Below, piece after piece: positions 16,318-24,839 of a stretch of DNA of 64,000 nucleotides; within the stretch, counting starts at the first letter, position 1, and every line of letters starts with the position of its first letter. Source of the stretch: Geodermatophilus tzadiensis (GTDB taxonomy: Bacteria > Actinomycetota > Actinomycetes > Mycobacteriales > Geodermatophilaceae); the NCBI RefSeq assembly GCF_003002915.1, contig NZ_PVTG01000008.1:62001-126000 (forward strand), given 5' to 3'. The position numbers and the translations under genes were made by a program. The notes under the pieces are model-generated. The model did not search any database. It was given only the letters and a program-made list of their open reading frames with translations, and was not told the DNA's origin.

Positions 16318-17453
16318 CAGGTCCTCCCGGCCGCGCCCTCGCGGACGACCTGCTCGGCGACCGCGCGGCGGTCCCCCGTGCGCAGCCAGGTGCTCCGCTG
16401 CCGCGCCGCCGAGGTACCCCGGCCGAGCAGCTCCTGCACCATCGCGCGGACCTCGTCCTCCTCGCCGGCGTCGGCGAGGTCGCCGGCGAGCTCGGCCAGC
16501 AGCGCCTCCACCGCCTCGCGCGGGTCGACCAGCTCGCCGCGCAGCGGGTCGAACAGCGGGCCGGACAGGCCCGAGCGGGCGGCCCGCCACCGCGCGGCGC
16601 GCAGCAGCTCGGGGCGGACCCCGGGCACCGGCTCGCCGCGGGCGGCCCGGCCGGCGAGCACCCGCACCAGCGAGCGGACCAGCGCGGCGTGCAGGACGGC
16701 GTCGTCGAGGGTGGTGCACACGTCGGCCAGCCGGAACTCGATCGTGGGCAGCCGGGCCGAGGGCCGCACGTCCCAGTACAGGTGCGAGCCGTCCTCGACC
16801 ACGCCGCTGGCCACCAGCCCGGCCAGCACCCGGCGGTAGCCGTCGGCGGTCCCGAGGGGCTCGGGCGCGCCGGCGTGCGGGAAGCGGGTCCACCACAGCG
16901 TGCGCGAGGACTCGTAGCCGGTGTCCACGCCGTCGTGGAACGGCGAGCTGCCGGTCATCGCCAGCAGCACCGGCAGGTACGGGCGGGCCCGGTCGAGCAC
17001 GGCGACGGCGGTGTCGAGGTCGGGGACGCCGACGTGGACGTGGCAGCCGCAGATGTCCTGCTGCCGCGCCAGGCCCGCCCAGCGGCCGACCATCGCCTCG
17101 TACCGCTCCCCCGGCGTCATCGGCATGGTGTGCCACGAGCTCCACGGGTGGGTGGAGGCCGCCAGCAGGAGCAGGCCGTCGCGTTCCGCCGCCTCGGCCG
17201 CCTCGGCACGGGCGGCCACCAGCTCGGACCGGACCTGCTCCAGCGTCGTGCACACGCCGGTGGCGATCTCCAGCTGGGTGGTCGAGATCTCCGGGTGCAC
17301 CCGCGCCCCCGCCTCGCCGGCGAGCGCGGCGGCCGACGCGCGCGGGCCCGGGGTCAGCTCCAGGGTGTCGGGGTCGACGAGGTGGAACTCCTCCTCGACG
17401 CCGAGGGTGCGCCCGACCGCGGCGCCCTCGGTCTGCAGGCCGTCGGTGCGCAC
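16317..17453 (-). CDS. Carboxylate-amine ligase, GCS2/YbdK type
   Basis: 378 residues; GTG at 17453 has GAGGAGG a few bases upstream and starts 15 residues before the conserved GVEEEFHLVDPDTLEL. Seen: GCS2 features STTQLEIATGVC, CGCHVHVGVPD and IEFRLADVCTTLDDAV. Family role: ATP-dependent ligation of a carboxylate, often glutamate, to an amine (weak glutamate-cysteine ligase activity in YbdK). First gene of a three-gene operon with an esterase-like protein and a hydrolase. Divergent from the HtrA-like gene, with tandem hairpins in the 271-nt gap. The acceptor is not known. Confidence 0.9.
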   Translation of the reverse strand: MRTDGLQTEGAAVGRTLGVEEEFHLVDPDTLELTPGPRASAAALAGEAGARVHPEISTTQLEIATGVCTTLEQVRSELVAARAEAAEAAERDGLLLLAASTHPWSSWHTMPMTPGERYEAMVGRWAGLARQQDICGCHVHVGVPDLDTAVAVLDRARPYLPVLLAMTGSSPFHDGVDTGYESSRTLWWTRFPHAGAPEPLGTADGYRRVLAGLVASGVVEDGSHLYWDVRPSARLPTIEFRLADVCTTLDDAVLHAALVRSLVRVLAGRAARGEPVPGVRPELLRAARWRAARSGLSGPLFDPLRGELVDPREAVEALLAELAGDLADAGEEDEVRAMVQELLGRGTSAARQRSTWLRTGDRRAVAEQVVREGAAGRT

Positions 17454-17542
17454 GCCCCTCCTCGGTGCCGGTCCCGGGTCGCCGGGCAGGCCGACGCTAC
17501 GGCCGCCGCTCCCCCGCCGCACCTGCTGACCAACACGGTCGT

Positions 17543-17615
17543 GCTCTGCCCCCAACCCCGGGGCAGAGCTCGAGACGCGCCTCGTGCTCTGCCCACACCG
17601 GCGGGGCAGAGCACG
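17543..17615. repeat. Two tandem related hairpins (REP-like)
   Basis: First: GCTCTGCCCC (17543-17552) with GGGGCAGAGC (17560-17569). Second: CGTGCTCTGCCC (17583-17594) with GGGCAGAGCACG (17604-17615), a perfect 12-bp stem. Both share GCTCTGCCC arms. They lie between two divergent genes, upstream of both, so are not terminators of either. No other signal is obvious in the rest of the 17454-17724 gap. Confidence 0.65.
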
Positions 17616-17724
17616 ACCGGGCGCGGGAGGACCTGATCGCTCTCGGCGTAGCGACAGGGGTGGCCGCGTCGGCCCGCGTGGGCGTCCACTGGTCGGTGCA
17701 ACGGTGTAATCAAGGAGGTGCGTC

Positions 17725-18666
17725 GTGACCCGACCGGACACCGACGCGGCGCTGGACGCCTACTCGCAGGTGGTCACCGCGGTGGCCGCCGACCTCACCC
17801 CGCACGTGGCCGCCCTGCAGGTCACCGCGCCCGACGGCCGGGCCGGCGCGGGCTCGGCGGTGGTCGTCCCCGGTGACGGCCTGCTGCTCACCAACGCGCA
17901 CGTCGTCGGCCGGGCCCGCACCGGGCGGGCGGTGTTCGGCGACGGCACCGAGACGCCGGTCGAGGTCGTGGGCACCGACCCGCTGTCCGACCTCGCCGTC
18001 GTCCGCGCCACCGCCGGCGCCCCCGAACCGGCCGTGCTCGGCGACGCCGCCGCGCTGCGGGTCGGCCAGCTCGTCGTCGCCGTCGGCAACCCGCTCGGGC
18101 TGGCCGGGTCGGTCACCGCCGGCGTCGTCAGCGGCCTGGGCCGGTCGCTGCCCACCCGTGACGGGCGGACCGCGCGCGTGGTCGAGGACGTCATCCAGAC
18201 CGACGCCGCGCTCAACCCGGGCAACTCCGGCGGTGCGCTCGCCGACGCCGCCAGCCGGGTGGTCGGCATCAACACCGCCGTCGCCGGGTGGGGGCTGGGG
18301 CTGGCCGTGCCGGTCAACGACACCACCCGCCGGATCATCGCCGCCCTCGTGCGCGACGGCCGGGTGCGGCGGGCCTACCTGGGCCTGGTGAGCAGCCCGG
18401 CACCGCTGCCGGCCGAGCTGGCCGAGCGCACCGGCCGGAAGCGCGGGCTGCGGGTGGTCGACGTCGTCGCCGGGTCACCGGCCGACCGCGCGGGGCTGCG
18501 CGCCGGCGACCTGGTGCTCGAGGCGGCCCGCTCGCCCGTGGCCGAGGCGCAGAGCCTGCAGCGGCTGCTGTTCGCCGAGGCGGTGGGCCGGCCGCTGCCG
18601 GTGACGGTCTTCCGGCGCGGCGCCATGGTCGACGTGATCGCCGTCCCCACGGAGCTGACGGGCTGA
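17725..18666 (+). CDS. HtrA-like serine protease with PDZ domain, no membrane anchor
   Basis: 313 residues, GTG behind AAGGAGGTG. Seen: trypsin-like domain with catalytic His59 (LTNAHVVG), Asp89 (SDLAVVRA) and Ser168 (NPGNSGGAL), followed by a PDZ domain (about 220-310; GLRVVDVVAGSPADRAGLRAGD). Usual actinobacterial HtrA proteins carry a transmembrane helix and cytoplasmic tail; here the N terminus is hydrophilic with no signal peptide, so a cytoplasmic protease or an unusual export route is implied. Role by family: degradation of misfolded proteins. It stands alone. Confidence 0.92.
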   Translation: MTRPDTDAALDAYSQVVTAVAADLTPHVAALQVTAPDGRAGAGSAVVVPGDGLLLTNAHVVGRARTGRAVFGDGTETPVEVVGTDPLSDLAVVRATAGAPEPAVLGDAAALRVGQLVVAVGNPLGLAGSVTAGVVSGLGRSLPTRDGRTARVVEDVIQTDAALNPGNSGGALADAASRVVGINTAVAGWGLGLAVPVNDTTRRIIAALVRDGRVRRAYLGLVSSPAPLPAELAERTGRKRGLRVVDVVAGSPADRAGLRAGDLVLEAARSPVAEAQSLQRLLFAEAVGRPLPVTVFRRGAMVDVIAVPTELTG

Positions 18667-18750
18667 CCCCTCCTCCGGGTGGGACCGCCCGTGGCACCCT
18701 CCAGGTCGCACCGCCGGGCGACGATGCCCCGGCGACGGAGGGAGACACCG

Positions 18751-19698
18751 GTGCACGGGGACCGCAGGGGCGCGCTGGGCCTGCTCGCGCTGCTGTACGG
18801 CTGCGCGGCCGCGCTGTGCGCCGCGGGCGCGCTGCGACCGATGGACGCCCGCACGCCGGTGGCGCTGCTGGCCGTCCTCGCCCTCCTCGGCGGCCTGGCC
18901 GCCGGCGGGCTGTGGCTGGGCCGCGACCGGCTGCCCGGGGGTGCCGTGCACGCCGCGCTCGCGCTGTTCGGCGGGCTCACCGCCGTGCTGGCCTGGCAGT
19001 CGGCCACCGCGGTCGGCGTCGTCGGGCTCGGCCCCGCGCTGGTGGCCACCGGCGTGCTCGCCGGACACGTGCTGCCCGCGGCGCAGGCCCGCCTGCACGC
19101 GGCCGGCGCGGTCGCCGTCGTCTCCGCCGGGGTCCTGGCCGCGGCGCCGTCGGACGTCGCCACCCCCTGGCTGACCGCCGTCGCCGCCACCGCCGTGCTC
19201 ACCGAGGCGCAGGTGCGCCAGACCGGGGCGCTGCGCCGCGCGGCCGGCACCGACCCGCTCACCGGGGTGGCCAACCGCCGCTCGTGGGCCGACGGCGCCG
19301 GCCGGCTGCTGGCCGCTGCCGGGCGCGCCGGGCAGCCGGTCACCGTCGCGCTGCTCGACCTCGACGACTTCAAGGTGGTCAACGACACCGAGGGCCACGC
19401 CGCCGGCGACGCGCTGCTGCGCTCGCTCACGGCCGGCTGGCGCCGGGAGCTGCGCCGCTCGGACCTGCTCGGCCGGCTGGGCGGGGACGAGTTCGTCCTG
19501 TGCCTGCCCGGCAGCGACGCCGCGGCCACCGCCGAACTGCTCGACCGGCTGCGCGCCGCCTCCGCGGGCGCCTGGTCGGCCGGGACGGCCACCGCCTGCC
19601 CCGGGGAGGACCTCGACGAGGTGCTCGCCCGGGCCGACGCCGACCTCTACCGCCGGAAGGCCGCCCGCCCGGCGCGGCGCCCGACGACGGTGGACTGA
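18751..19698 (+). CDS. Membrane-bound diguanylate cyclase (GGDEF)
   Basis: 315 residues; GTG at 18751 chosen for GGAGGGAG upstream (an ATG at 18724 is also in frame). Seen: five to six hydrophobic helices over residues 8-150, then a GGDEF domain (about 165-305) with DPLTGVANRRS, LLDLDDFKVVNDTEGHAAGD and the catalytic GGDEF at 244-248. RRSD at 235-238, five residues before GGDEF, is the RxxD inhibitory site. Role: makes cyclic di-GMP from two GTP with feedback control. The catalytic motif is intact. The domain is slightly short at its end. It stands alone. Confidence 0.93.
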   Translation: MHGDRRGALGLLALLYGCAAALCAAGALRPMDARTPVALLAVLALLGGLAAGGLWLGRDRLPGGAVHAALALFGGLTAVLAWQSATAVGVVGLGPALVATGVLAGHVLPAAQARLHAAGAVAVVSAGVLAAAPSDVATPWLTAVAATAVLTEAQVRQTGALRRAAGTDPLTGVANRRSWADGAGRLLAAAGRAGQPVTVALLDLDDFKVVNDTEGHAAGDALLRSLTAGWRRELRRSDLLGRLGGDEFVLCLPGSDAAATAELLDRLRAASAGAWSAGTATACPGEDLDEVLARADADLYRRKAARPARRPTTVD

Positions 19699-19842
19699 GC
19701 CCCGGTCGGTCACGCCCGTCCGGCGCTGCGTGCCGACGCGCCCGGGGCCGAGGACACCGCGGCCGCAGCCGTCCCCGCCCCGGCGCGCCGGGAGGAGCCT
19801 GCACGCGACCACGGGGACCGACCTCGGCGCGAGGAGGCGGAC

Positions 19843-21240
19843 ATGGCCTCGGTGGTGGTCTGCGGCGGCAGCGTGATCGGGCTGTGCGCCGCCGCGGTGC
19901 TGGCCCGGGACGGGCACGAGGTGACCGTCCTGGAGGCCGACCCCGACGCCGCGCCCGCGACGCCCGCCGAGGCGTGGGAGGCCTGGCGCCGCCGCGGCGT
20001 GGCCCAGTTCCGGCAGCCGCACACCCTGCACGCCCGCTTCCGCGCCGTCGCGGACGAGCAGCTGCCCGGCCTGACCGCACGCCTGCTGGAGGCCGGCTGC
20101 GTCTGGGTCGACCGGCTCACCGCGATGCCGCCCTCCCTCGCCGACCGCATCCCGCGGGAGGGCGACGAGCGGCTGCGCAGCGTCACCGGACGGCGGCCGG
20201 TCGTCGAGTCGGCCGTGGCGGTGGCCGCCGAGGACACCCCCGGGGTCACCGTCCGTCGCGGCGTCGGGGTGGCGGGACTGCTGCCCGGGCCCTCGGCGCT
20301 GCCGGGCGTGCCGCACGCCGGCGGGGTCCGGACGACGGCGGGCGAGGACCTGCGCGCCGACCTCGTCGTCGACGCGACCGGCCGGCGGACGCGCTCGGCC
20401 GGCTGGCTGGCCGACCTCGGCGCCGGCCCGCCGCGGACACGGGCGCAGGACTCCGGGTTCGTCTACTACACGCGGTACCTCACCGGGCCGCGGGCGCCCG
20501 CCGTGCTCGGCCCGCCGCTGTACCCGCTGGGCAGCATCTCGGTCCTCACCCTCGTCGGGGACTCCGACACCTGGTCGGTGACCTTCTTCGGCCAGACCGG
20601 GGACACCCCGCTCCGGGCGCTGCGCGAGCCCGCGGCGTTCGACCGGGTGCTCGCGGCGTGTCCCCGGCAGGCGCACTGGCTCGACGGGCGCCCGCTCGGC
20701 GGCGTGCTGGCGATGGCCGGAGGACTCGACTGCGCCCGCCGATTCGTCGTGGACGGTCGTCCGGTGGTCACCGGGTTCGCCGCCGTCGGGGACGCCTGGG
20801 CCTGCACCAACCCCTCGGCCGGGCGGGGCCTGTCGGTCGGCCTCCTGCACACGGCACTGCTCCGCACCGCGGTCGCCGGGCACCTGGACCGGCCCGCCGA
20901 CCTCGCGGCGGCGTTCGACGCGGCCACCGAGGCCACGGTGGCGCCCTTCGTCGAGGAGCAACTGGCCGAGGACCGGGTCCGGCTCGCGGAGATGGCCGCC
21001 GCCCGGGAGGGGCGGCCGGCTCCACCGCCACCCCCGGGGCCGGCGTCCTTCCTCGCTGCGGCGGTGCAGGACGCCGACCTCTTCCGCGCGATGCTGGAGT
21101 ACCGGCTGTGCCTGGCGCCGCTAGCCGAGGTCCTGGCCCGGCCCGCGGTGCGCGAGCGGGTGGCCGCCACCTCGCCCGGGCCGCCGCCGCGCTCCCCCGG
21201 TCCCGACCGCGCCCGCCTGCTCGAGCTCCTGGCCGGCTGA
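19843..21240 (+). CDS. FAD-dependent oxidoreductase (epoxidase/halogenase-like)
   Basis: 465 residues, ATG behind GAGGAGGCGG. Seen: Rossmann start [30 protein letters not shown] (first Gly replaced by Cys-Gly-Gly), a substrate segment [33 protein letters not shown], and the second FAD contact [20 protein letters not shown]. The pattern resembles actinobacterial squalene-epoxidase/halogenase-like flavoproteins of unknown substrate. No operon partner: the next gene is convergent with only 3 nt between stop codons. Low-complexity Pro stretch near residue 390. Confidence 0.85.
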   Translation: MASVVVCGGSVIGLCAAAVLARDGHEVTVLEADPDAAPATPAEAWEAWRRRGVAQFRQPHTLHARFRAVADEQLPGLTARLLEAGCVWVDRLTAMPPSLADRIPREGDERLRSVTGRRPVVESAVAVAAEDTPGVTVRRGVGVAGLLPGPSALPGVPHAGGVRTTAGEDLRADLVVDATGRRTRSAGWLADLGAGPPRTRAQDSGFVYYTRYLTGPRAPAVLGPPLYPLGSISVLTLVGDSDTWSVTFFGQTGDTPLRALREPAAFDRVLAACPRQAHWLDGRPLGGVLAMAGGLDCARRFVVDGRPVVTGFAAVGDAWACTNPSAGRGLSVGLLHTALLRTAVAGHLDRPADLAAAFDAATEATVAPFVEEQLAEDRVRLAEMAAAREGRPAPPPPPGPASFLAAAVQDADLFRAMLEYRLCLAPLAEVLARPAVRERVAATSPGPPPRSPGPDRARLLELLAG

Positions 21241-21243
21241 GCG

Positions 21244-22050
21244 CTACGGGCGGCGCCAGTCGTCGCCGGTGAGGTGGGAGCCGGCCATCGGGCCCATCTG
21301 CAGCATGCCGCCGTCCACGGCGTAGGAGGAACCGGTGACGTAGGAGGCCGCCGGCGAGGCGAGGAAGGCCACCACGGCGGCCACCTCGTGCGCGTCGCCG
21401 GGCCGGCCGACCGGGACGCCGGGGCGCTCGTGGCCCGGTGCGGTCGGGTCCTCGTCCTCCTGGCCGGTCATCGGCGTGGCGATCTCCCCCGGCGCGACGG
21501 CGTTGACGGTGATGCCGTGCTCGGCCAGCTCGATCGCCGCCACCCGGGTGAGCAGGCCGAGGCCGCCCTTGGCCGCGCAGTAGGCGGCCGCGCCGACGCG
21601 CGGCTGGTGCTCGTGGACGCTGGTGACGTTGACGATCCGCCCGCCGCGACCCGCCGCCACCATGCGCCGCGCGGCGCGCTGCAGGCAGAGGAACGCCGCG
21701 TCGAGGTCGGTGGCCACGACCTCGCGCCAGGTCTCGTAGTCGGTGTCCAGGATCAGCGTCGAGTGGCCGGTGCCGGCGTCGTTGACCAGGACGTCGATGC
21801 CGCCCAGCGCGTCGGCCAACTCGTCGACGACGGCGGCGGCGCCGGGCAGCTGGGTGAGGTCGACCGGGCGGACCTCGGCCCGGCGACCGCGCGAGCGCAC
21901 CTCCTCGGCGGTGCCCTGCGCGTGCGCCTCGTCGCGGTACCAGGTGATCCCGACGTCGCAGCCCTGCTCGGCGAGCGCGACCGCCACCGCCCGCCCGATC
22001 CCCGACTCCGACCCGGTGACGACCGCGACGCGGCCCGGTGCATCCGTCAT
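21244..22050 (-). CDS. Short-chain dehydrogenase/reductase
   Basis: 268 residues, ATG at 22050. Seen: TGSESGIGRAVAVALAEQG (NAD(P)-binding TGxxxGIG), NDAGTGHS (usual NAG motif changed to DAG), a Ser in NVTSVHEHQ and the catalytic YCAAK, then PGEIATPMTG and the C-terminal SYVTGSSYAVDGGML. Classical SDR, tetrameric cytoplasmic oxidoreductase; the ITWYRDEAHAQ loop after the second strand is typical of NADP-preferring members. Substrate unknown. Convergent with the preceding flavoprotein, divergent from the pseudokinase gene. Confidence 0.92.
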   Translation of the reverse strand: MTDAPGRVAVVTGSESGIGRAVAVALAEQGCDVGITWYRDEAHAQGTAEEVRSRGRRAEVRPVDLTQLPGAAAVVDELADALGGIDVLVNDAGTGHSTLILDTDYETWREVVATDLDAAFLCLQRAARRMVAAGRGGRIVNVTSVHEHQPRVGAAAYCAAKGGLGLLTRVAAIELAEHGITVNAVAPGEIATPMTGQEDEDPTAPGHERPGVPVGRPGDAHEVAAVVAFLASPAASYVTGSSYAVDGGMLQMGPMAGSHLTGDDWRRP

Positions 22051-22241
22051 GTGCCCATGCTGGGGGCGCGGGCCGCCCGCCGCCGGACGACGTCTCACCG
22101 TCCGCGTCTCACCGTGCGCAGTGCCGCCGCGACCGCCCGCTGCGGTCGACCGCGCGTTGCACGACCGGGTGGCAGGCCAGCCGGTCGCGGCCGACACTCG
22201 CGGAGGACGGAGCCCCCCGTCGCTCCGGCTCCCCCCGGGAG

Positions 22242-24614
22242 ATGCTCCTGAGCCCCCAGACCCTCGGCCCCTACGAGCTCGACGAGCTGCTCGGCCGCGG
22301 ACGCACCGGCGAGGTGTACCGCGCCTGGGACACCCGCCGCTCGCGCGCCGTCGCGCTCGAGCTGGTCTCCCCCGCGCTCAGCGCCGACCCCCGCTTCCGC
22401 GCCCGCTTCCAGCAGGTGTGTGCCGCCGTCGCGCAACTGGACGAGCCGCACGTCCTCGCCGTGCACGAGATCGGCGAGGTCGACGGCCGGCTCTACGTCG
22501 ACAGCCAGCTGGTCGACGGCCGGTCGCTGGCGGCGGTGCTCGCCGCCGAGGGTCCCCTGCCGGCCGCGCTCGCGGTCGACGTCGTCGGCCAGGTGGCCGC
22601 GGCGCTCGACGCGGCGCACGCCGCGGGGATCGTGCACGGCGAGATCCGGGCGGCCGACGTCCTGCTGTCCGGGCACCCCGACCGCCCCGACGCCCACCTG
22701 TCCGGCTTCGGCCTCGCCGGCGCCGTCGGAGGCAGGACCACCGACCGCCGGGCCGACGTCTCCGCGCTGGCGGCCCTCCTCCACGAGGCGGTCACCGGCC
22801 GGCCGCCGGGCGACTCCCGGCGCGCCGGCGCGCTGCCGGGGGCGCTGGACGAGGTGGTGGCGCGGGGGACGGCCGCGGACCCCGGCCGGCGCTTCGCCAG
22901 CGCCGGCGAGCTCGCCGGTGCCGCCCGGGCGGCGCTGCGTCCGGCGGCCGACACCATCCCGGCGCGGGTGGTGGCCGCGCCGGCCCCGGCCGGCGCGGCG
23001 GCGTCGCGCGGTGCCGTGGCGGGGGCAGCGGCGTCGCGCGGTGCCGCGGTGGGGGCAGCGGCGTCGCGTGGTGCCGCGGCGGCGGTCCGCGGCCCGCGGC
23101 ACCGCCCGCCGGGGCGGTGGTCCGGACGCCGACGGGGCCTCGCCGCGGCGCTGATCGCCGGCGCGGTGGCGTTGAGCACCGCGGGCGGGGTGGCCGCGGT
23201 CCGGCTGGCCTCGGACGACTCCAGCGCGGCGACCTCGACGCCGGTCGTCGTGGAACCCTCCGACGAGCCCGGCGAGGACCCCTTCGTGCCGGCGCCGCCG
23301 GGCAGCGCCGACCCCACCCCGGGCACCGCCGACCCCAGCGGGAGCACCGCCGAGCCGTCGCAGGGCACCGCGGACCCGACCCAGGGCACCACCGGCCCAA
23401 CGGACGGGTCCGCGGCCGGGACCGCGGAGTCCCCATCGGGGACCGACACCTCGGGATCAGGGGCCGGGGCCTCGGGAGCAGGGCCCGGGGCCTCGGGATC
23501 GGGGGCCGGCACGCCGGCCGCGGCGGCGGCGGCGGGCGGCACGGTGCCGGGTGACCGGCCCGGTCTCTACGGCGGGTCCGGGGCCGAGGTCTGCGACGCC
23601 GCCGGCATGGCCGCGTTCCTCGCCGCGCACCCCGACCGGGGCGCTGCGTTCGCCGCCGTGGAGAGCATCCCGACCGACGGGATCGACACCTACCTGGCGT
23701 CCCTGACCCCGGTGGTGCTCCGCTTCGACACCGCCGTCACCAACCACGGGTTCGCCGACGGGCAGGCCGTCCCGTTCCAGTCCGTGCTGCAGGCCGGCAC
23801 CGCCGTGCTGGTCGACGACTCGGGCGTCCCGCAGGTCCGCTGCATCTGCGGCAACCCCCTGCAGCCGCCCGCCGACCGCCCGTCCCCCGAGTACGAGGGC
23901 GAGCCGTGGCCCGGCTTCGCGCCAGGGGCGGTGGTCGTGGTGGAGCGCAGCCCCGCGCCGCTGTCGGCGCTGGTGCTCGCGGATACGACGACCGGCGCGG
24001 TCGTGGCGCGGCCCGTGCACACCACGGGCGACACCGACCAGCCGGTCGACGCCACGCTGGCCGAGCGCGCCCGCGCGTTCGACGGGGACACCGGCGCGGG
24101 CAGGACGACGGCACCGGGCCCCGGCACGGAGGGACCGGCCGGCGAGGAGCCGCCGGACCCGGGCAGCACGGGCCAGGACGACCCGGGCCGAGGCGACACC
24201 GGCCGGAGCGACGGCGGCCAGGACGCCCCGGGTCAGGGCGAACCCGGCCAGGACGACACCGGCCAGGACGACACCGGCGAGCCGGACACCGCGACACCGG
24301 ACGGCGACGACGAGGCACCGGGCGAGACACCCGCCGAGGAGCCGAGCGAGGAGCCGAGCGAGGCGCCGGCCGAGGAGCCGGGCGATCAGCCGACGCCGAC
24401 CGGGGAGACGCCCAGCGACCAGCCGGCCCGCACCGAGGACACACCCACCGACGAGTCCCCGGAGGAACCGACCGAGGAGACGACGACCGGGCAGTCCCCG
24501 GCCGAGGAGTCGCCCACGGAGGAACCGACGGAGCAACCGACCGAGCAACCGACCGAGCAACCGACCGAGGAGCCGGCGACCACGACGTCCACCGGAGGAA
24601 CGTCCACTCCCTGA
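22242..24614 (+). CDS. Transmembrane pseudokinase with extracytoplasmic domain
   Basis: About 790 residues. A kinase-like domain (1-260) lacks every key catalytic residue: Glu40 replaces the ATP-binding Lys (RAVALEL), Val59 the helix-C Glu, HGE (132-134) replaces HRD, Asp139 the catalytic-loop Asn, Gly155 the DFG Asp, and the activation loop is some 25 residues shorter than in its neighbour. A transmembrane helix follows (about 300-322), a Ser/Thr/Pro/Gly linker, then a domain (about 436-612) shared with the next gene ([41 protein letters not shown]), and an acidic repeat tail. The ATG at 22242 touches GGGAG; a CTG at 22248 aligns with the neighbour's start. Likely a partner or regulator of the next kinase. 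Confidence 0.88.
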   Translation: MLLSPQTLGPYELDELLGRGRTGEVYRAWDTRRSRAVALELVSPALSADPRFRARFQQVCAAVAQLDEPHVLAVHEIGEVDGRLYVDSQLVDGRSLAAVLAAEGPLPAALAVDVVGQVAAALDAAHAAGIVHGEIRAADVLLSGHPDRPDAHLSGFGLAGAVGGRTTDRRADVSALAALLHEAVTGRPPGDSRRAGALPGALDEVVARGTAADPGRRFASAGELAGAARAALRPAADTIPARVVAAPAPAGAAASRGAVAGAAASRGAAVGAAASRGAAAAVRGPRHRPPGRWSGRRRGLAAALIAGAVALSTAGGVAAVRLASDDSSAATSTPVVVEPSDEPGEDPFVPAPPGSADPTPGTADPSGSTAEPSQGTADPTQGTTGPTDGSAAGTAESPSGTDTSGSGAGASGAGPGASGSGAGTPAAAAAAGGTVPGDRPGLYGGSGAEVCDAAGMAAFLAAHPDRGAAFAAVESIPTDGIDTYLASLTPVVLRFDTAVTNHGFADGQAVPFQSVLQAGTAVLVDDSGVPQVRCICGNPLQPPADRPSPEYEGEPWPGFAPGAVVVVERSPAPLSALVLADTTTGAVVARPVHTTGDTDQPVDATLAERARAFDGDTGAGRTTAPGPGTEGPAGEEPPDPGSTGQDDPGRGDTGRSDGGQDAPGQGEPGQDDTGQDDTGEPDTATPDGDDEAPGETPAEEPSEEPSEAPAEEPGDQPTPTGETPSDQPARTEDTPTDESPEEPTEETTTGQSPAEESPTEEPTEQPTEQPTEQPTEEPATTTSTGGTSTP
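22998..23087 (+). repeat. Three 30-bp tandem repeats in the pseudokinase linker
   Basis: A 30-bp unit repeats three times with few changes (phases at 23001, 23031 and 23061), encoding [14 protein letters not shown] decapeptides just before the membrane helix. Perfect period in codons keeps the frame; copy number could vary between strains. Confidence 0.8.
24517..24570 (+). repeat. 12-bp tandem repeats in the pseudokinase tail
   Basis: Units of the form GAGCAACCGACC repeat about four times, encoding Glu-Gln-Pro-Thr. They are part of a longer acidic Glu/Pro/Thr tail (24310-24600) expected to be disordered outside the membrane. Confidence 0.75.
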
Positions 24615-24839
24615 CCGGCGCGTGTGGAGCCCGGAGGACGGCCGGCGTCCCCGTCGGTCGTGACGGACCCCTCCTCCTCACCCGCTGCAGCCGTGTCGCG
24701 ACCCCCTGGTGGCCCACGCCGGGGCCGCTCCACGGTGGCCCGGACGGCGCCCGGGTGGGTGGACACGGGCGCCGGGTGCTCCGGAGACTCCGCGTCCGGC
24801 GCAGCACCTTGCCGTCAGCACCACCCGGGAGGTCCACCC

